NCBI GenBank assembly: GCA_023213395.1
Contig: CM041465.1
Coordinates: 76,205,741 to 76,269,740 of the forward strand
Source of the DNA: Cycas panzhihuaensis
Lineage: Eukaryota > Cycadophyta
Length of the DNA stretch: 64,000 nucleotides
Reading direction: 5' to 3'
In this document: in pieces, positions 1 to 10,599 of the stretch
Numbering within the stretch: the first letter of the stretch is position 1
Layout: every line of letters begins with the position of its first letter
Translations under genes and position numbers: made by a program
Notes under the pieces: generated by a model
What the model was told of the DNA's origin: nothing
The model's input: only the letters and a program-made list of their open reading frames with translations
Database searches by the model: none

Positions 1-520
1 AATTCTCAAGCAAAAACTTCAAGGCACAAAGAATCATGTCAAATAAGAATGGTTAGGAACCCTAAAAAGGAAGATAGGTAAGGTCCTCCAAAATATCAAG
101 CCCCTCATCAAAGGAGGCAAGGAGGACAATAACAGAATGAGAACCCTCTAAGACATACAAACCAAAGGAGACAGTTTAAAGGTCATACTTGTTGTCCCAA
201 TTGTCAAAGAAACCCTCAATCCTTAAGGTCTAATCAAGAATACTATGACAATAAACTAAGAGATAGCCCTCCTCAACCTTATGAGGAAAGGGGAAGATCC
301 TCTAATATTAATCGATCTCATCTAAGAAGTAGGAGCTTAAGTTATGGAAGGAGAGATCCCCTATATTATATATATTGCCATAGAAGTGGCCATAATGAAG
401 ATAAATATTTCTCAAAATATGGACCACCCACTAGAGGATATGCCCATAATACATTTGAGTCAAAGGACAATAATAGGTTGTTTCTATCTAGTTTCATTGC
501 TCAGGAGGAAGAAGATGATA
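1..520 (+). pseudogene. Copia-1 gag C-terminal remnant with zinc knuckle
   Basis: Translated pieces are rich in Arg, Gln, Pro and Asn, as expected for the nucleocapsid end of copia Gag, which binds element RNA in the virus-like particle. A knuckle-like segment YIYCHRSGHNEDKYFSK at about 363-413 matches CX2CX4HX4C with the first and last cysteines read as Tyr, the result expected from G-to-A change of TGT. An earlier CCPNC segment lies near 190-205. It continues into the protease region without a clear boundary. Confidence 0.7.
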
Positions 521-915
521 GTTGGTACATTGATTTAGGATGTTTAACTCATATGACATACAAAGAACACATGTTTTGTACTTTGGATAAACACAGGAAA
601 GGGTCCATTATATTTGGAGATAATACCTCCCATGAATAAATTGGGAGAGGTAATATAGCTTTGATGATAGATATAAGAGAATATAGACATCTAGATGATG
701 TCTTATATGTCCCATCTCTGAGGAAAAATTTATTATTAGTAGGATAGATGATGGGACAGGACTACAAGGTCATTTTTTACAATGGTACGTGTGTTATAAA
801 AGACAAAAGGAGAAATAAAGTTATTGTTGCCAAAGGGGAAATGACCATGGATCGCTTATTCAAACTTATACTTACTCCCTCAAACACATATGCTTTAAGA
901 ACTTCAACTAACCTA
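521..915 (+). pseudogene. Copia-1 aspartic protease domain (degenerate)
   Basis: Retropepsin-like protease that in an intact element would cut the Gag-Pol polyprotein. The active-site block reads SWYIDLGCLTHMT near 520-556, where copia proteases have D-S/T-G-A; here the Ser/Thr is Leu. The downstream hallmark LDDVLYVPSLRKNLLLVG (about 691-745) is well preserved. In-frame stops occur near 637 and 746. The altered triad and the stops make it inactive. Confidence 0.85.
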
Positions 916-1800
916 GATAGTGAGTTTTGGCATAGAAGGTTTGGCCATCTCAACTATAATAGTTTAACCCTTATGAAATGAATGGACATGGTCAATGGTT
1001 TACCACATATTGATGTAAATAAAAACTTATGTGAATGGTGTCTTCTTGGTAAACACCATAGGGAAAGATTTCTAGATTATAGTCATTGAGCATCAGGTCT
1101 TCTCTAATTGGTATATACCAACATTTATGGGCTTATGAACACTCTGTCACTAGCACGTGCAAGATACTTCATCACATTCATAGATGACTTCACAATGAAG
1201 ACATGGGTGTTCTTTCTCAAGTATAAATCATATGCTTTTCAACACTTTATTGACTTCAAAATCTTTGTCAAGCAACAAAGTGGATATAAACTTCTATCCC
1301 TAAGATCAGATAATAGGGGAGAGTTTATCTCAAATGCATTCAAATATTATTATGTATACCATGGAATTAGAAGATAGATAACTAAACCCTACACCCCATA
1401 ACAAAATGGTGTAGTGGAGAGGAAAAATCATACTATAGTCGAAATGGCTAGGTATATGTTTAAGGACAAGAATTTGGGCCATGAGTTTTGGGGTGAAGTA
1501 GTTCACATGGCTCTTTATTTACTCAATAGGTGCTCTACCAAAGTCCTTAGGTGGAAAACTCCAAAAGAAGCTTACACTGGCTACAAACCAAGCATACATC
1601 ATCTTAGAGTATTTGGATGTCTTGCCTATGCTCATATTCCTGATCAATGAAGATCAAAATTAGATGATCATAGTGCCAAATGTATCTTCCTTGGCCATAG
1701 TAAAACTTCTAAGTCATACAAGGTATATGATCCCAAATCAAGAAAAGTCATGTGAAGCAAGGATGTTAAGTTTCAGGAAGATACCTACTATCAAGACATT
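916..1800 (+). pseudogene. Copia-1 GAG-pre-integrase and integrase core (degenerate)
   Basis: Begins with the GAG-pre-integrase block FWHRRFGHLNYNSL (about 925-966) and a CXXC half (CEWC, about 1032). The integrase core follows, with the first Asp in FITFIDDF (about 1170-1193), the second in LRSDNRGEF (about 1300-1326) and the Glu in NGVVERKNH (about 1405-1431), the DD35E triad of copia integrases. The copia hallmark LRVFGCLAYAHIP lies at about 1603-1641. Stops interrupt it near 979, 1375 and 1399; the one at 1399 lies where the family has QQNG, so CAA became TAA. Confidence 0.9.
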
Positions 1801-2064
1801 CAAAAAAAGAAAAAGGAGGTTACAATAAAGTTTGATATATCTTCTAAAACCAAATATGTGCCTCCTATATTTGATTCTAGGAAAAGAATCAATGAACCTA
1901 GTGGGGAGGGAATTTCATCTCAACCTCCACCACAAAATCTACTAAAATGGGTTCATCGAAATCATGATTTGGACAACATCTTGGATAATAATCGAAGATA
2001 CATACACTCACATATGGTTAACTTTGTCCTAATAAGCAAGGTATTAGAAACTCACGAGGCTTAA

Positions 2065-3099
2065 ATCTTTGTTGAGGCCAATCAACATGAATGCTAGAAA
2101 AAAGCTATGGAAGATGAATACAACTCCATTATTAAGAATGACACATGGGAGATAGTTGATTTACCCCCATAGAAAAAGACTATTGGTATAAAATGGGTCT
2201 ATGAGACTAAGTTTCTCTTAGATAGCTCCATTAATAAGTATAAGGCTATATTGGTTGCAAAAGGGTATGCTAAAAAAGAAGGCATTGATTATTCTAAAAC
2301 TTTCACCCATGTTGCTCAAATAGAATTCGTTAGAATGATGATGAGCCTAGCAACCCAAATTAGTTAAAAAGTTTACCAAATGGATATCAAAAGTGCCTTC
2401 CTCAATAACTACATCAAAGAAGACATCTATATCACTCAACCCCTTGGTTTTGAAGTTAGGGGGGACAAGAACAAAGTGTATAAACTAAAAAAGACACTTT
2501 ATGCTCTAAAACAAGTACCCAGGGCTTGGTATTCCCACATAGATAAATATTTCAAAGATCAAGGGTTTGAAAGATCTCAAGCAGGCCCTAATTTATATAT
2601 CTAAATCAAGGGAAGTTTAATCTCAATTATAGGTCTTTATGTGGATGACCTTGTATATACTAGAAATGACTCCTACCTCTTACATTAATTCAAAGATGCT
2701 ATGTATAAAGATTTTGAAATAAAAGATTTGAAACTTATGCATTGCTTCCTATGATTTGGAGTTTGGTAAGACAAGAAGGGAATTTTCATCTCCCAATGCA
2801 AATATACCTTGGGCCTATTATAAAAGTTTAGAATGATAGATTGTAAACAATTAGTAACCCCAACTGAAATAGGAATCAAACTCTCTAAGATAAATGACTC
2901 TACTTTAGTTGATCCAACACTCTATAGATAGCTTATTGGTGGTTTGATATACTTGACGTCCACCTGACCAGATATAACACACTTAGTTAGTGTTGTATCA
3001 AGGTTCATACAAGATCCAAAGACCTCTCACTGGCAAGCAACTAAGAGAATCCTTAGATATCTCAAAAGAACTCTAGATTATGGGGTATACTATAAAGAT
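2065..3099 (+). pseudogene. Copia-1 reverse transcriptase (degenerate)
   Basis: RVT_2-type reverse transcriptase. Recognisable blocks are MDIKSAFLNNYIKEDIYITQ (2380-2439), LYALKQVPRAWYSHID (about 2497-2544) and the catalytic box YVDDLVYTRND at 2638-2670. The C-terminal connection segment reads TSTXPDITHLVSVVSRFIQD at about 2955-3015. Several stops and at least one frame change break it. A solo LTR begins at 3100, exactly where a 167-bp direct duplication of this coding sequence ends. Confidence 0.9.
2933..3099 (+). repeat. Left copy of 167-bp direct duplication flanking a solo LTR
   Basis: Same RT-to-RNase H coding segment as 3654-3820, about 7 percent different and almost only by transitions. 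It directly abuts the solo LTR start at 3100. A copia integrase leaves a 5-bp duplication, so a 167-bp flank copy needs another explanation (see findings). Confidence 0.9.
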
Positions 3100-3653
3100 T
3101 ATTGGGTAATGTGACAATAATGGTCGAAGGCTAAACTTTTGACATGTTGGCAGCACGGGATTACCCCAAACCTTCCTCAAGGGGTGAGAGCCTCCCTTTA
3201 GCACTAGAAGTATATTAAATTATAAAGAGAATCAGGGTTGTTCACTAAAAATACCCTAGATTCTATGGTCGAGATTTGTACCTTGGATGACCCTCTCATG
3301 TAGCCTGATTTAGGGCATTTTTCATTATGTTGATAGTGTTTAATGTATTGTGAGGAATTCAAAGGCTGGTTGTTGTTGCTATGAGTATTCTACTATAGGA
3401 TCATATATATTTTCTCCATTCTGTGATAAGAAAGATCAATACCTTTCCTATGTGGATGTTTCCTAACACACCGCTAGGGTTTTACCATGTTATATCGAGT
3501 GTATTTATGTTCTTAGCTTTCTTGTTCAGTTTGGTGTTTTATCTCTGGTTTAAGAACTTACATGTAATTTTTAGTTTTAATTTCTGTAACAAGTTGCAAG
3601 AATAGTTTAGATCTTGGTGGTGGTTTAAGGGTGGGGACCTTATCTTCTCAACA
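3100..3653 (+). mobile_element. Solo LTR related to Copia-3, inserted in Copia-1
   Basis: A 554-bp non-coding block that aligns end to end with the Copia-3 LTR read on its sense strand. The first 22 bases align without a gap (TATTGGG here against TGTTGGA in Copia-3). Internal blocks such as the one around AAATACCCTAGATTCTA are shared, and the 3' end CTTCTCAACA matches Copia-3 CTTGTATTCTCAACA. It carries about 100 bp of extra sequence relative to Copia-3. No internal domain is attached, so it is a solo LTR. The 60-codon ORF inside it (3423-3605) is not a gene. Confidence 0.85.
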
Positions 3654-3820
3654 TTATTGGTGGTTTGATATGTTTAACGTCCACCTAACTAGATATAACA
3701 CACTTAGTTAGTGTTGTATCTAGGTTCATGCAAGATCCAAAGACCTCTCACTAGCAAGTAACTAAGAGAATCCTTAGATATCTCAAAGGAACTCTAGATT
3801 ATGGGCTATACTACAAAGCT
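3654..3820 (+). repeat. Right copy of 167-bp direct duplication
   Basis: Second copy of 2933-3099, starting at the base after the solo LTR end CAACA. The Copia-1 RNase H continues from here, so this copy is the one in natural continuity with the 3' part of the element. Confidence 0.9.
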
Positions 3821-4262
3821 TTCCTAAAATTTTAGTTGATTGGCTATATAGATTTAAATTGGGCAGGGGATGTTGATGACAGAAAATCCATAACAGGTTA
3901 TATATTAAGTATGGGATTAGCAGTAATAACATAGAGCACAAAAAAGTAGAACATAATTTCCTTATCCACAGTTAAGGAAAAATATAAAGTAGCAATAGCA
4001 AGTGCATGTGAGTCTGTTTGGTTGAGAAGACTATTATAAGATTTCCAACTTAAACAGCAAGGTTCCACCAGAATTTGGTGTGATAATCAGAGCACCATCC
4101 AAATGGCAAATAATCCAGTCTTCTATGACAGAACGAAACACATAGAGACTCAACACCATTTCATTTAGGAACTAGTACAAGTAGAAGAAATCAAGTTAGC
4201 CTATTATAGCATTGAAGACTAGACAATAGATATATTTATAAAAGATTTGAGAAAAGTCAAAT
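3821..4262 (+). pseudogene. Copia-1 RNase H (degenerate)
   Basis: C-terminal RNase H of the copia Pol, which would remove the RNA strand during cDNA synthesis. Visible blocks: IGYIDLNWAGDVDDRKSITG (about 3838-3897), STVKEKYKVAIASACESVWL (about 3967-4026), WCDNQSTIQMANNPVFYDRT (about 4077-4136) and the tail IDIFIKDLRKVKF near 4228-4266. The order Asp, Glu, Asp of the RNase H site can be followed, but several stops break the frame. Confidence 0.88.
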
Positions 4263-4310
4263 TCTAGAAATTTAGAGAAAGTTTGAGAGTCGTTCACATT
4301 AGGTATTATA

Positions 4311-4703
4311 GGGGAGAATGTTGGGATAACCCCCAAAGTTCCTAAGGAGATGTATACCAAATCCATCTTTGGGGCTCCCTAGGACACCTAGAGCTACTAA
4401 ATGCCGATGCATTATTCTTAAGGTATATGTTTATATTTTTTTATTATATTTTTAATATTATTTTGAATATTTTTTGTTAATATATAGGTTAGATTGAGGC
4501 ATTTGTTGCCTCCCCAAATTTCCTATAAATAAGGTGTGAATACCTCCCTAGTGTTTTTTAACACTGCTATTGATTTGAAAGATTATGTTAACTCAAGATG
4601 CACTCATCATTGTAGTCCTATATTACACCTCTACATTCATTATTCTCCTCAATAACTTTATATGTTTAGCTGTAAAGTTATTGTAAACATTAACACTATC
4701 AAC
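4311..4703 (+). repeat. Copia-1 polypurine tract and 3' LTR
   Basis: A polypurine tract GGGGAGAA (4311-4318) directly precedes the LTR start TGTTGGGATAACCCCC at 4319. The LTR holds a TATA-like CCTATAAATAAGG near 4520-4532, a likely RNA start region. Its end is placed near ATCAAC at about 4703, where CA would be expected; that boundary is approximate because the second LTR is outside the window. Length about 385 bp. Confidence 0.78.
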
Positions 4704-6813
4704 CCATCATCTCAATAATCTCATAAATAAAAAATAAGTATTGATATCTATATAAAATAATAATCATCTACTAAAATACATGGATAACTAACCATTATAA
4801 TCACTAGTTCTTTAGAAAGTATTTATTGTATATGGTTCATTAATAAATAAAAAAACACTTAGCTATTAAGCAAAATGTTATTATAAGAGTAGCATAAAAT
4901 TTCACCTCTTTTATACAAGAATAATAATACAATATGTATGTTATACAAGAGTAGCTTATGAAACCTTTTTCTTGTCTTTTACATATGAGTAAATAACTCG
5001 TGTTTTGCTTCCATTAGGATTCTACATGCATCTACAACTTTCCTCTAGCAACTATTAAATATCATCAACATCAACAATCAATAAATTAAATAAACTAACT
5101 TTGAGAATAGGGTGTGCTACTTAACTAAGACAAGGTAGTGTAAACAATGTATTCTCATGCCTCTTGTCATACATGGAAAGTCAGACTTCTCATTGACAAA
5201 CATATATCTGATATCAATTGGACTCCTCAACAGTTGAATTTATATGCCAAATAAATATTATATGAGACTTGTTCTCCATGTCTCATAAACAGGTAGAAAT
5301 TAATATCATCTCCTCAACTCTGCAACAAACAACTACAAATAAACTAGGCCTTTTATCAATATCAAATAAGTGGTGTCATCAAAAGCATTCATTCATTTAT
5401 ATACATAATAAACTAAGTGATCATTGCATTTGATTAGTGGAACTCTTCACTTCATCAAATTTGTTAAGTACTAAGGGGATTTTAATCATGTCCAGCACAT
5501 ATAAAATTTCCATATTAAATAATGCCCTGCATCATTAATTTTTTATTAAATTTGAGCTTTAAAATATCATTAATGAATCTTTATGTGTTCACTTTTAAAT
5601 GAAACTTATATTTTTTTTAATTAATTATCATCAATATCATCATCATATGATCAAGAGCCTTAAAAACATTAGAAAATACTGAACAAATTTGAAAAAGCTA
5701 AAAAAAATGTAACTTTTATGATGTCAAAAATACTTTGCTCAACTTTACCCATTAAAATATTTATTTTTTTATCTTTGAAATATACCTTATAAGCACTCAT
5801 TTCGACCATCTTAAAATTCTCTTTCTAATGCAACTGATGACACCTAAATATGACACTTTACTAAAAAGTTATGCTCAAAAAATTGTTAGTGCATCCTAAA
5901 AAATCAAGAAGTCCTTTAGAAAATGTGTTTAGTCCCTTTCTACTTGGATTATTAGTTGTATTGTTACTCCATGTGACCAACTATTAATGGCTTGAAGTCT
6001 TACTAACATACTTCATAAAATATTCAAATTTGATTAAATGTATTAAAACATCATGTCCCCTTAATAACACATACCTCTTTATTTTGTTGAATATCAATTG
6101 TATAGGCTTGTTGTATGTTTCATATATTAACGGGGTACTAGCATCATTTTGGCAATGAATCTCAACTATGAGACACTCATAATAACCTTCAAAATGGTGT
6201 TTAAAAATAATAATGAATCCAACTTCAAGAGTAGAACATTCATAAAATCCTTCACTTATGAACTAAAATATCTTCATATCTAAGTATATCTACTATTACT
6301 AATTATGATTTACTAAGATGGATAATCTTTACAAATTCCATTCACTTTTACAATGGGCCAACCTATTTTAATGAATGTAACTAGCAATAGTCTCTTCTTC
6401 ATCATTCAATAGAATTCTTTAACACTTGCATGCTTCTAAAATATGGTGTCTTTGTGTATAAAATAAATATCCACATTAACATAATAAATCAACATACCAT
6501 CAATTTTATTACTCTCATCATGTGATTTTGAATCAAACTCATCTTGCCTTAGAATCTTAAATATATGTCACTAACATAGTTAACATAATTAACTTTTGTC
6601 TTGTAAAAAACACACCTCAAACTAGATCTTGTACTAACTCATATTAGCTCTATCACTGGCTCTTTAATTGGCTCCAATTATCTCAGTCACTAGATCTTTA
6701 ACTGGTTCAACAACTAGCTCGTAAAAACTTCAATCTACTTTATAAGATCTTTTATAACCTTCAACTCTAACAACTCAAATTAAGCTTTGATACCATGAAA
6801 GAATTTAAAATTT
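4704..6813. other. AT-rich stretch without recognisable gene
   Basis: No protein domain could be followed in any frame. Two imperfect 22-bp units, CACTGGCTCTTTAATTGGC and CACTAGATCTTTAACTGG, occur about 36 bp apart near 6653-6705; read on the minus strand they give acidic residues of the kind EPVKDLV. If the LTR at 6830-7283 belongs to a minus-strand element, this stretch is where its internal part would lie, but no Gag or Pol is visible. Confidence 0.5.
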
Positions 6814-6826
6814 CACTCTGATACCA
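6814..6826 (-). promoter_or_regulatory. Primer-binding site for initiator-Met tRNA (minus)
   Basis: On the minus strand this reads TGGTATCAGAGTG, matching the TGGTATCAGAGC consensus complementary to the 3' end of plant initiator-Met tRNA. It lies three bases inside the LTR end at 6830, the spacing expected for a minus-oriented element. Confidence 0.75.
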
Positions 6827-6829
6827 TAT

Positions 6830-7283
6830 TGGAATGTACTCATAATATGAAGTGGAAATATATCAAATATGTATAATGGTTCAATCATATCATAATGAAT
6901 GTACATCATTCATATAATATAAGATCAACATATAAAGAAATAACATGAAATATAAAGTATAGACGTAAGAAGTATGTAATAAGCATAATCATAAGAGAGA
7001 CAATAGATTTATACATGAAAAACCCAAAAGGGAAAAACCATGGAAGAAGGTTAGAGTTAGGAGCTCATTATTATGATATCAAATAATTACATCTCCAATT
7101 AAATCTTCCTTTCTCAATTTCTCAAGTAGTGTATATACATATTTATATAAATAGTTATCTCATGAATAGCCTATAATATCTCTTAAGTATTTTCATCATC
7201 TAATATGATTTATATATGAATATGTATTCATGTTACACTTATCAATGTTTTTAGTGAGTGAAATTTTGTGTGGATCCATAACA
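6830..7283 (-). repeat. LTR (454 bp) of a minus-oriented copia-like element
   Basis: Read on the minus strand it begins TGTTATGGATCC and ends TACATTCCA, so it has TG...CA ends, and it is followed by the tRNA-Met primer-binding site. It contains the GGTTTTTCCCTTTTGGGTT motif (plus strand about 7018-7040) seen in related form in other copia LTRs of this window. No partner LTR and no coding region were found, so it is the 5' LTR of a decayed or non-autonomous element. Confidence 0.7.
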
Positions 7284-7780
7284 TTACATTAAACATTATA
7301 TATATAAAAATATCACATATTCTAATAAAATCTTATATTAAACATATAGATTTTTTATTGAATCCACAAAAATTAATAAGAAATAAGGTTATTATTATTA
7401 TGTTCATACCTTATAGATGTGTAGATATGATTGAAGTATGATAGATGTACATTGATGTATTACAGGTACCATGATGCATGTTGTAATTCATTTATAGAGG
7501 TTGTTGCAAAAGTCCTAGTAGGAAATCATTATTATAACATTTCATGTTTCTCAAGTTTGATTATTTATCAATTCACCATTAATTATTATTTCAATGATGA
7601 TGGAGTATTTTGTTAGATACGAGTTTATAGCTTTTTATGGTCTTATGGAAGATTGGTAAAAATATTAGTAGTTATGTACTAATTGGCACTATAAAGCCTC
7701 ATGGTAAATACATGAAGAGTCAATAGATATATTAATGTTTCTGATCATTTTTTACCCTTGGTTTGGTATGTTAGTAGATT

Positions 7781-7816
<36 letters not shown>

Positions 7817-7970
7817 GTTTTGATATTATGTTAACAATAGATTTAGAATTTATTACAGTAGTTTACATCCTTAGTAAGGAGAAAATTTTGAATGCACAAT
7901 TAGTTTTAGTATTGGGAGTCCTCCCCTCACTCTAGGTAATTTTACTTTCTTTTCTCCTCAAGGTTTCCTA
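7284..7970. other. AT-rich spacer with a TA microsatellite
   Basis: Contains an uninterrupted TA dinucleotide run of about 15 units at 7783-7812. No gene is visible; the 61-codon ORF at 7431 shows no domain. The left end of Gypsy-1 lies at the right edge; its exact first base could be a few tens of bases left of 7971. Confidence 0.6.
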
Positions 7971-10342
7971 TGTTTTAGCTTATATTAATAAATTCTGACA
8001 TTTTGTATATAGTTTCATAGAAGGTAATTCATGGATGTTATTTGTATTTGATGGATTAGGCCATGTTTTATTAAACTCATATATGAATTTGAATTAATAA
8101 AATATGATTAATATTGGTGTAACTTATATTTTTACAACTATCTACTGATGACATAAACTATGGCAACAAAAGTTTCTTTTATGATCAACTTAACCTCATT
8201 CTTCTTTCAAAGTTTGTTATTTTCATTTTATTTTCAAGGTTTCACCCAAAATTTTGTTGTTTATCATCTTATGGGCTTGTACTTAATGCATTTCACCTAA
8301 TTCTAGGCTTATTTACTCCCTAATGAAGTCATTTTCATGATTAGATCTTTATTAAACATCAATTTTTATTATTTTTAATCAATTTTTTATTCCTTTATTA
8401 TTACATTTTTTACACTACCAAAAATGTGGTCGATCATGTTTTTCACTGTTATGTAATGAAAACTCAAGTAATATGCCAAAATTTTGTATGTTACCACCTA
8501 TATTTGGTGGGATTTGATTCCTCTGATACCTAGAAGTGATCTAGAGTCTTTATTGATTATAAGTTAATGAGTGAGAAGGGATTTTCTCTCTAGTTTTGTG
8601 GAGGATTTTTGAAGTTTTTGGAGATCTCTTGAGAATTGCTACTATGAGTTTGAAGACTTGATTTTTTGAAGACTATTGGGTGAAATCTTGAAGAAGCTTT
8701 GTTGCTGTGTTGCTATTATTTGATTGTTAATGGTCTAAGCTTCTATTCTCTTAGATCTTCATTAGAATTTTTTTTTAAACTTCTTTTGATTTGGTAAGAT
8801 CTTTCATGTTGTATTCCCAGCTTGTTTCACAGTGATTTTGGCTCAGAGATATTTTTTTCATTGGTTGATTATTGTAGTACTCTCATTTTGGTTTTTGATA
8901 CTAAAATATATGCTGAAAGACCAACACTTTGTGGGGTTCCTTAAGGGTAGACTAGGGTGGAGCATGGTCATCTCTCCACCATATATCTAGTTATTCCTTC
9001 CCATTCTATTACATTAGTTTATATTTGAGTTAGATTGGCATTCACTTTTGGCACTGTTTAACTCTAGTTTGGCCTCTTTTGAGTATTGTTATTCTTTCTT
9101 TGATATTGCTCTAAGGGGAAGTTTGTAGAAAAGTTGATCAATTGAAAATAAAACTACCATTCTAAAGTGTTCTTCACAATAGGAAAGAAATTCTTATATG
9201 TTTCTATGATTGCACGCACTTTTATTTTTAAGTTAGCTTTTTTTCCTTGAGAATGAAAAGTTGAGAATGTTGTTTAGTTAAAATATTTTTGATTTTTAGT
9301 TTTGCATAAGGTTTAAGGATATTTTTAGAGCTCTTACTCTTCCAATAGTGATAGAACCTTTGGGGACTAGTTTTGTGTGAATGATTATTATTTAGATTTG
9401 TGGTCTATTTGTCATTCCATAGGTCTAAAAATTATCAAAAAAATAAATAAATAAGCTGTAGTTTCTTTTAAGAATCTCACTTCTTTTTGCATTATTCATT
9501 ACCTTTTTAAGAGAATCAATTGTGTGCATCAAGGTTGAAGCATATTGACTAGTCTTACATTTTGATTGATCTCTTTTAAAAGAAATTTACATAAAAATCA
9601 TATAATAAATTTTAGATTTTGAGTAGCATCATATCTTTTGAAGTGAAACATGTACATTGCATATAGGAAATCTTTCTTTTATTGTTGCATTTTGAAAAAA
9701 ACAAAAAAAAAAAAAAGAAAAGAAAGGAAAAGAGAACTTGCATATATTATTTCTTGTTTATTTGCTTTTGATTTAAAAAATATAAAAAATAAAATAAAAT
9801 AAAAATAAAAAGGTTTATGTGAGTTTAATCTTATAGTTTCTTTTGTTGTATTATCTTATTCTCTTGGCTTTATCTTTTTGAAATCATATAAAAAAATCTA
9901 GAAAGTAGAAAAGATAATAAAGGAAAAAACAAACAAAGTGAAGACAAAATGGGACAAGAAATAAGGATAAGACAAACCATCTTTCCATTAGTTTACCCTC
10001 TCCCACATCTTAGCAAAATTTAAAAGGTTGTAAAGATTGCATGAGAGGAGTCCTTAGGAAAGACATTAAAGATATTATTAGTGCAGCTCCAAACTTAGAA
10101 CTCCTTCATCAAGTCATGTAGGTTAGTCAATTCTATCACCTCATTTCATATCCACGCCTTTTATCACATCTATTTGCATTCCATTAGACAACATTTCCAG
10201 GCAAAGACTCCTCCTTAGGAGTTAGGCAAAGATGGTCCCTTAGGTCTTCTTGAGCTTTGTGTCTTCTAATTTTAATTACAAAAGAAATAAAGAAATATTA
10301 AGTTTAGGTCCCCCTAGATGCATAACCACCTTTTTAGTGACC
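7971..10342 (+). repeat. Gypsy-1 5' LTR (about 2.4 kb)
   Basis: Aligns over its whole length with 42242-42498 joined to 49028-51177. Shared landmarks are AATTCATGGATGTT near the start, CTCTCTAGTTTT(G/A), TAGACTAGGGTGGA(G/A)CATGGTC, an A-rich tract (about 9690-9735) and ATGGTCCCTTAGGTCTTC near the end. The start is placed at TGTTTTAGC; similarity weakens to the left but may reach about 7935. The right limit is where similarity to the 3' LTR stops, just after TAGTGA. No coding content. Confidence 0.82.
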
Positions 10343-10599
10343 TTATTGAGGATTGAACTCAAGAACCCCCAAGAACCTAATCATCTTTCTAATGACCATA
10401 TTGGGGAGCCACCATTTATCCTTAAGTAAAGTTATGGAAAAAATATACACCTATGCTTAAGTGTTTATTGAGACTTCAAGGCCTTTCGCCTAATTCTCAA
10501 GTGCACTGATCACACTTTGGTTAGGATGTTTCATCATCTTACATTGAACCTTTAGAGCTTCAAGTGCATGACACATACGTTTATTCTCCCAAAGATTCA
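10343..10599 (+). other. Gypsy-1 leader between 5' LTR and gag
   Basis: Non-coding stretch after the 5' LTR. A primer-binding site should lie at its start, but I could not recognise one with confidence. The segment TTGGGGAGCCACCATTTATCC near 10402 only loosely resembles a gypsy tRNA-Asp site. Confidence 0.5.

Larger units (their letters stand above)
1..4703 (+). mobile_element. Copia-1, Ty1/copia LTR retrotransposon, 5' end outside window
   Basis: Degenerate plus-strand Ty1/copia element. Domains follow the copia order: gag end with zinc knuckle, protease, integrase, reverse transcriptase, RNase H, polypurine tract, 3' LTR. Integrase before RT is what separates copia from gypsy. The 5' LTR and most of gag lie left of base 1. 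The reading frame is cut by many stops and is not expressible. A solo LTR of another family interrupts the end of RT (3100-3653). The copia assignment is secure; the lineage within copia is not determined. Confidence 0.93.

Noticed and set aside
3423-3605. 60-codon plus-strand ORF with hydrophobic residues
   Set aside because: Lies wholly inside the solo LTR and is not conserved in the Copia-3 LTRs; chance ORF in T-rich sequence.
7783-7812. TA dinucleotide run as a possible attachment or origin site
   Set aside because: An ordinary microsatellite in AT-rich plant DNA; nothing else supports a special function.
10402-10422. Segment loosely resembling a tRNA-Asp primer-binding site for Gypsy-1
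   Set aside because: Too many mismatches, and it lies about 60 bases beyond the LTR edge inferred from the 3' LTR comparison.
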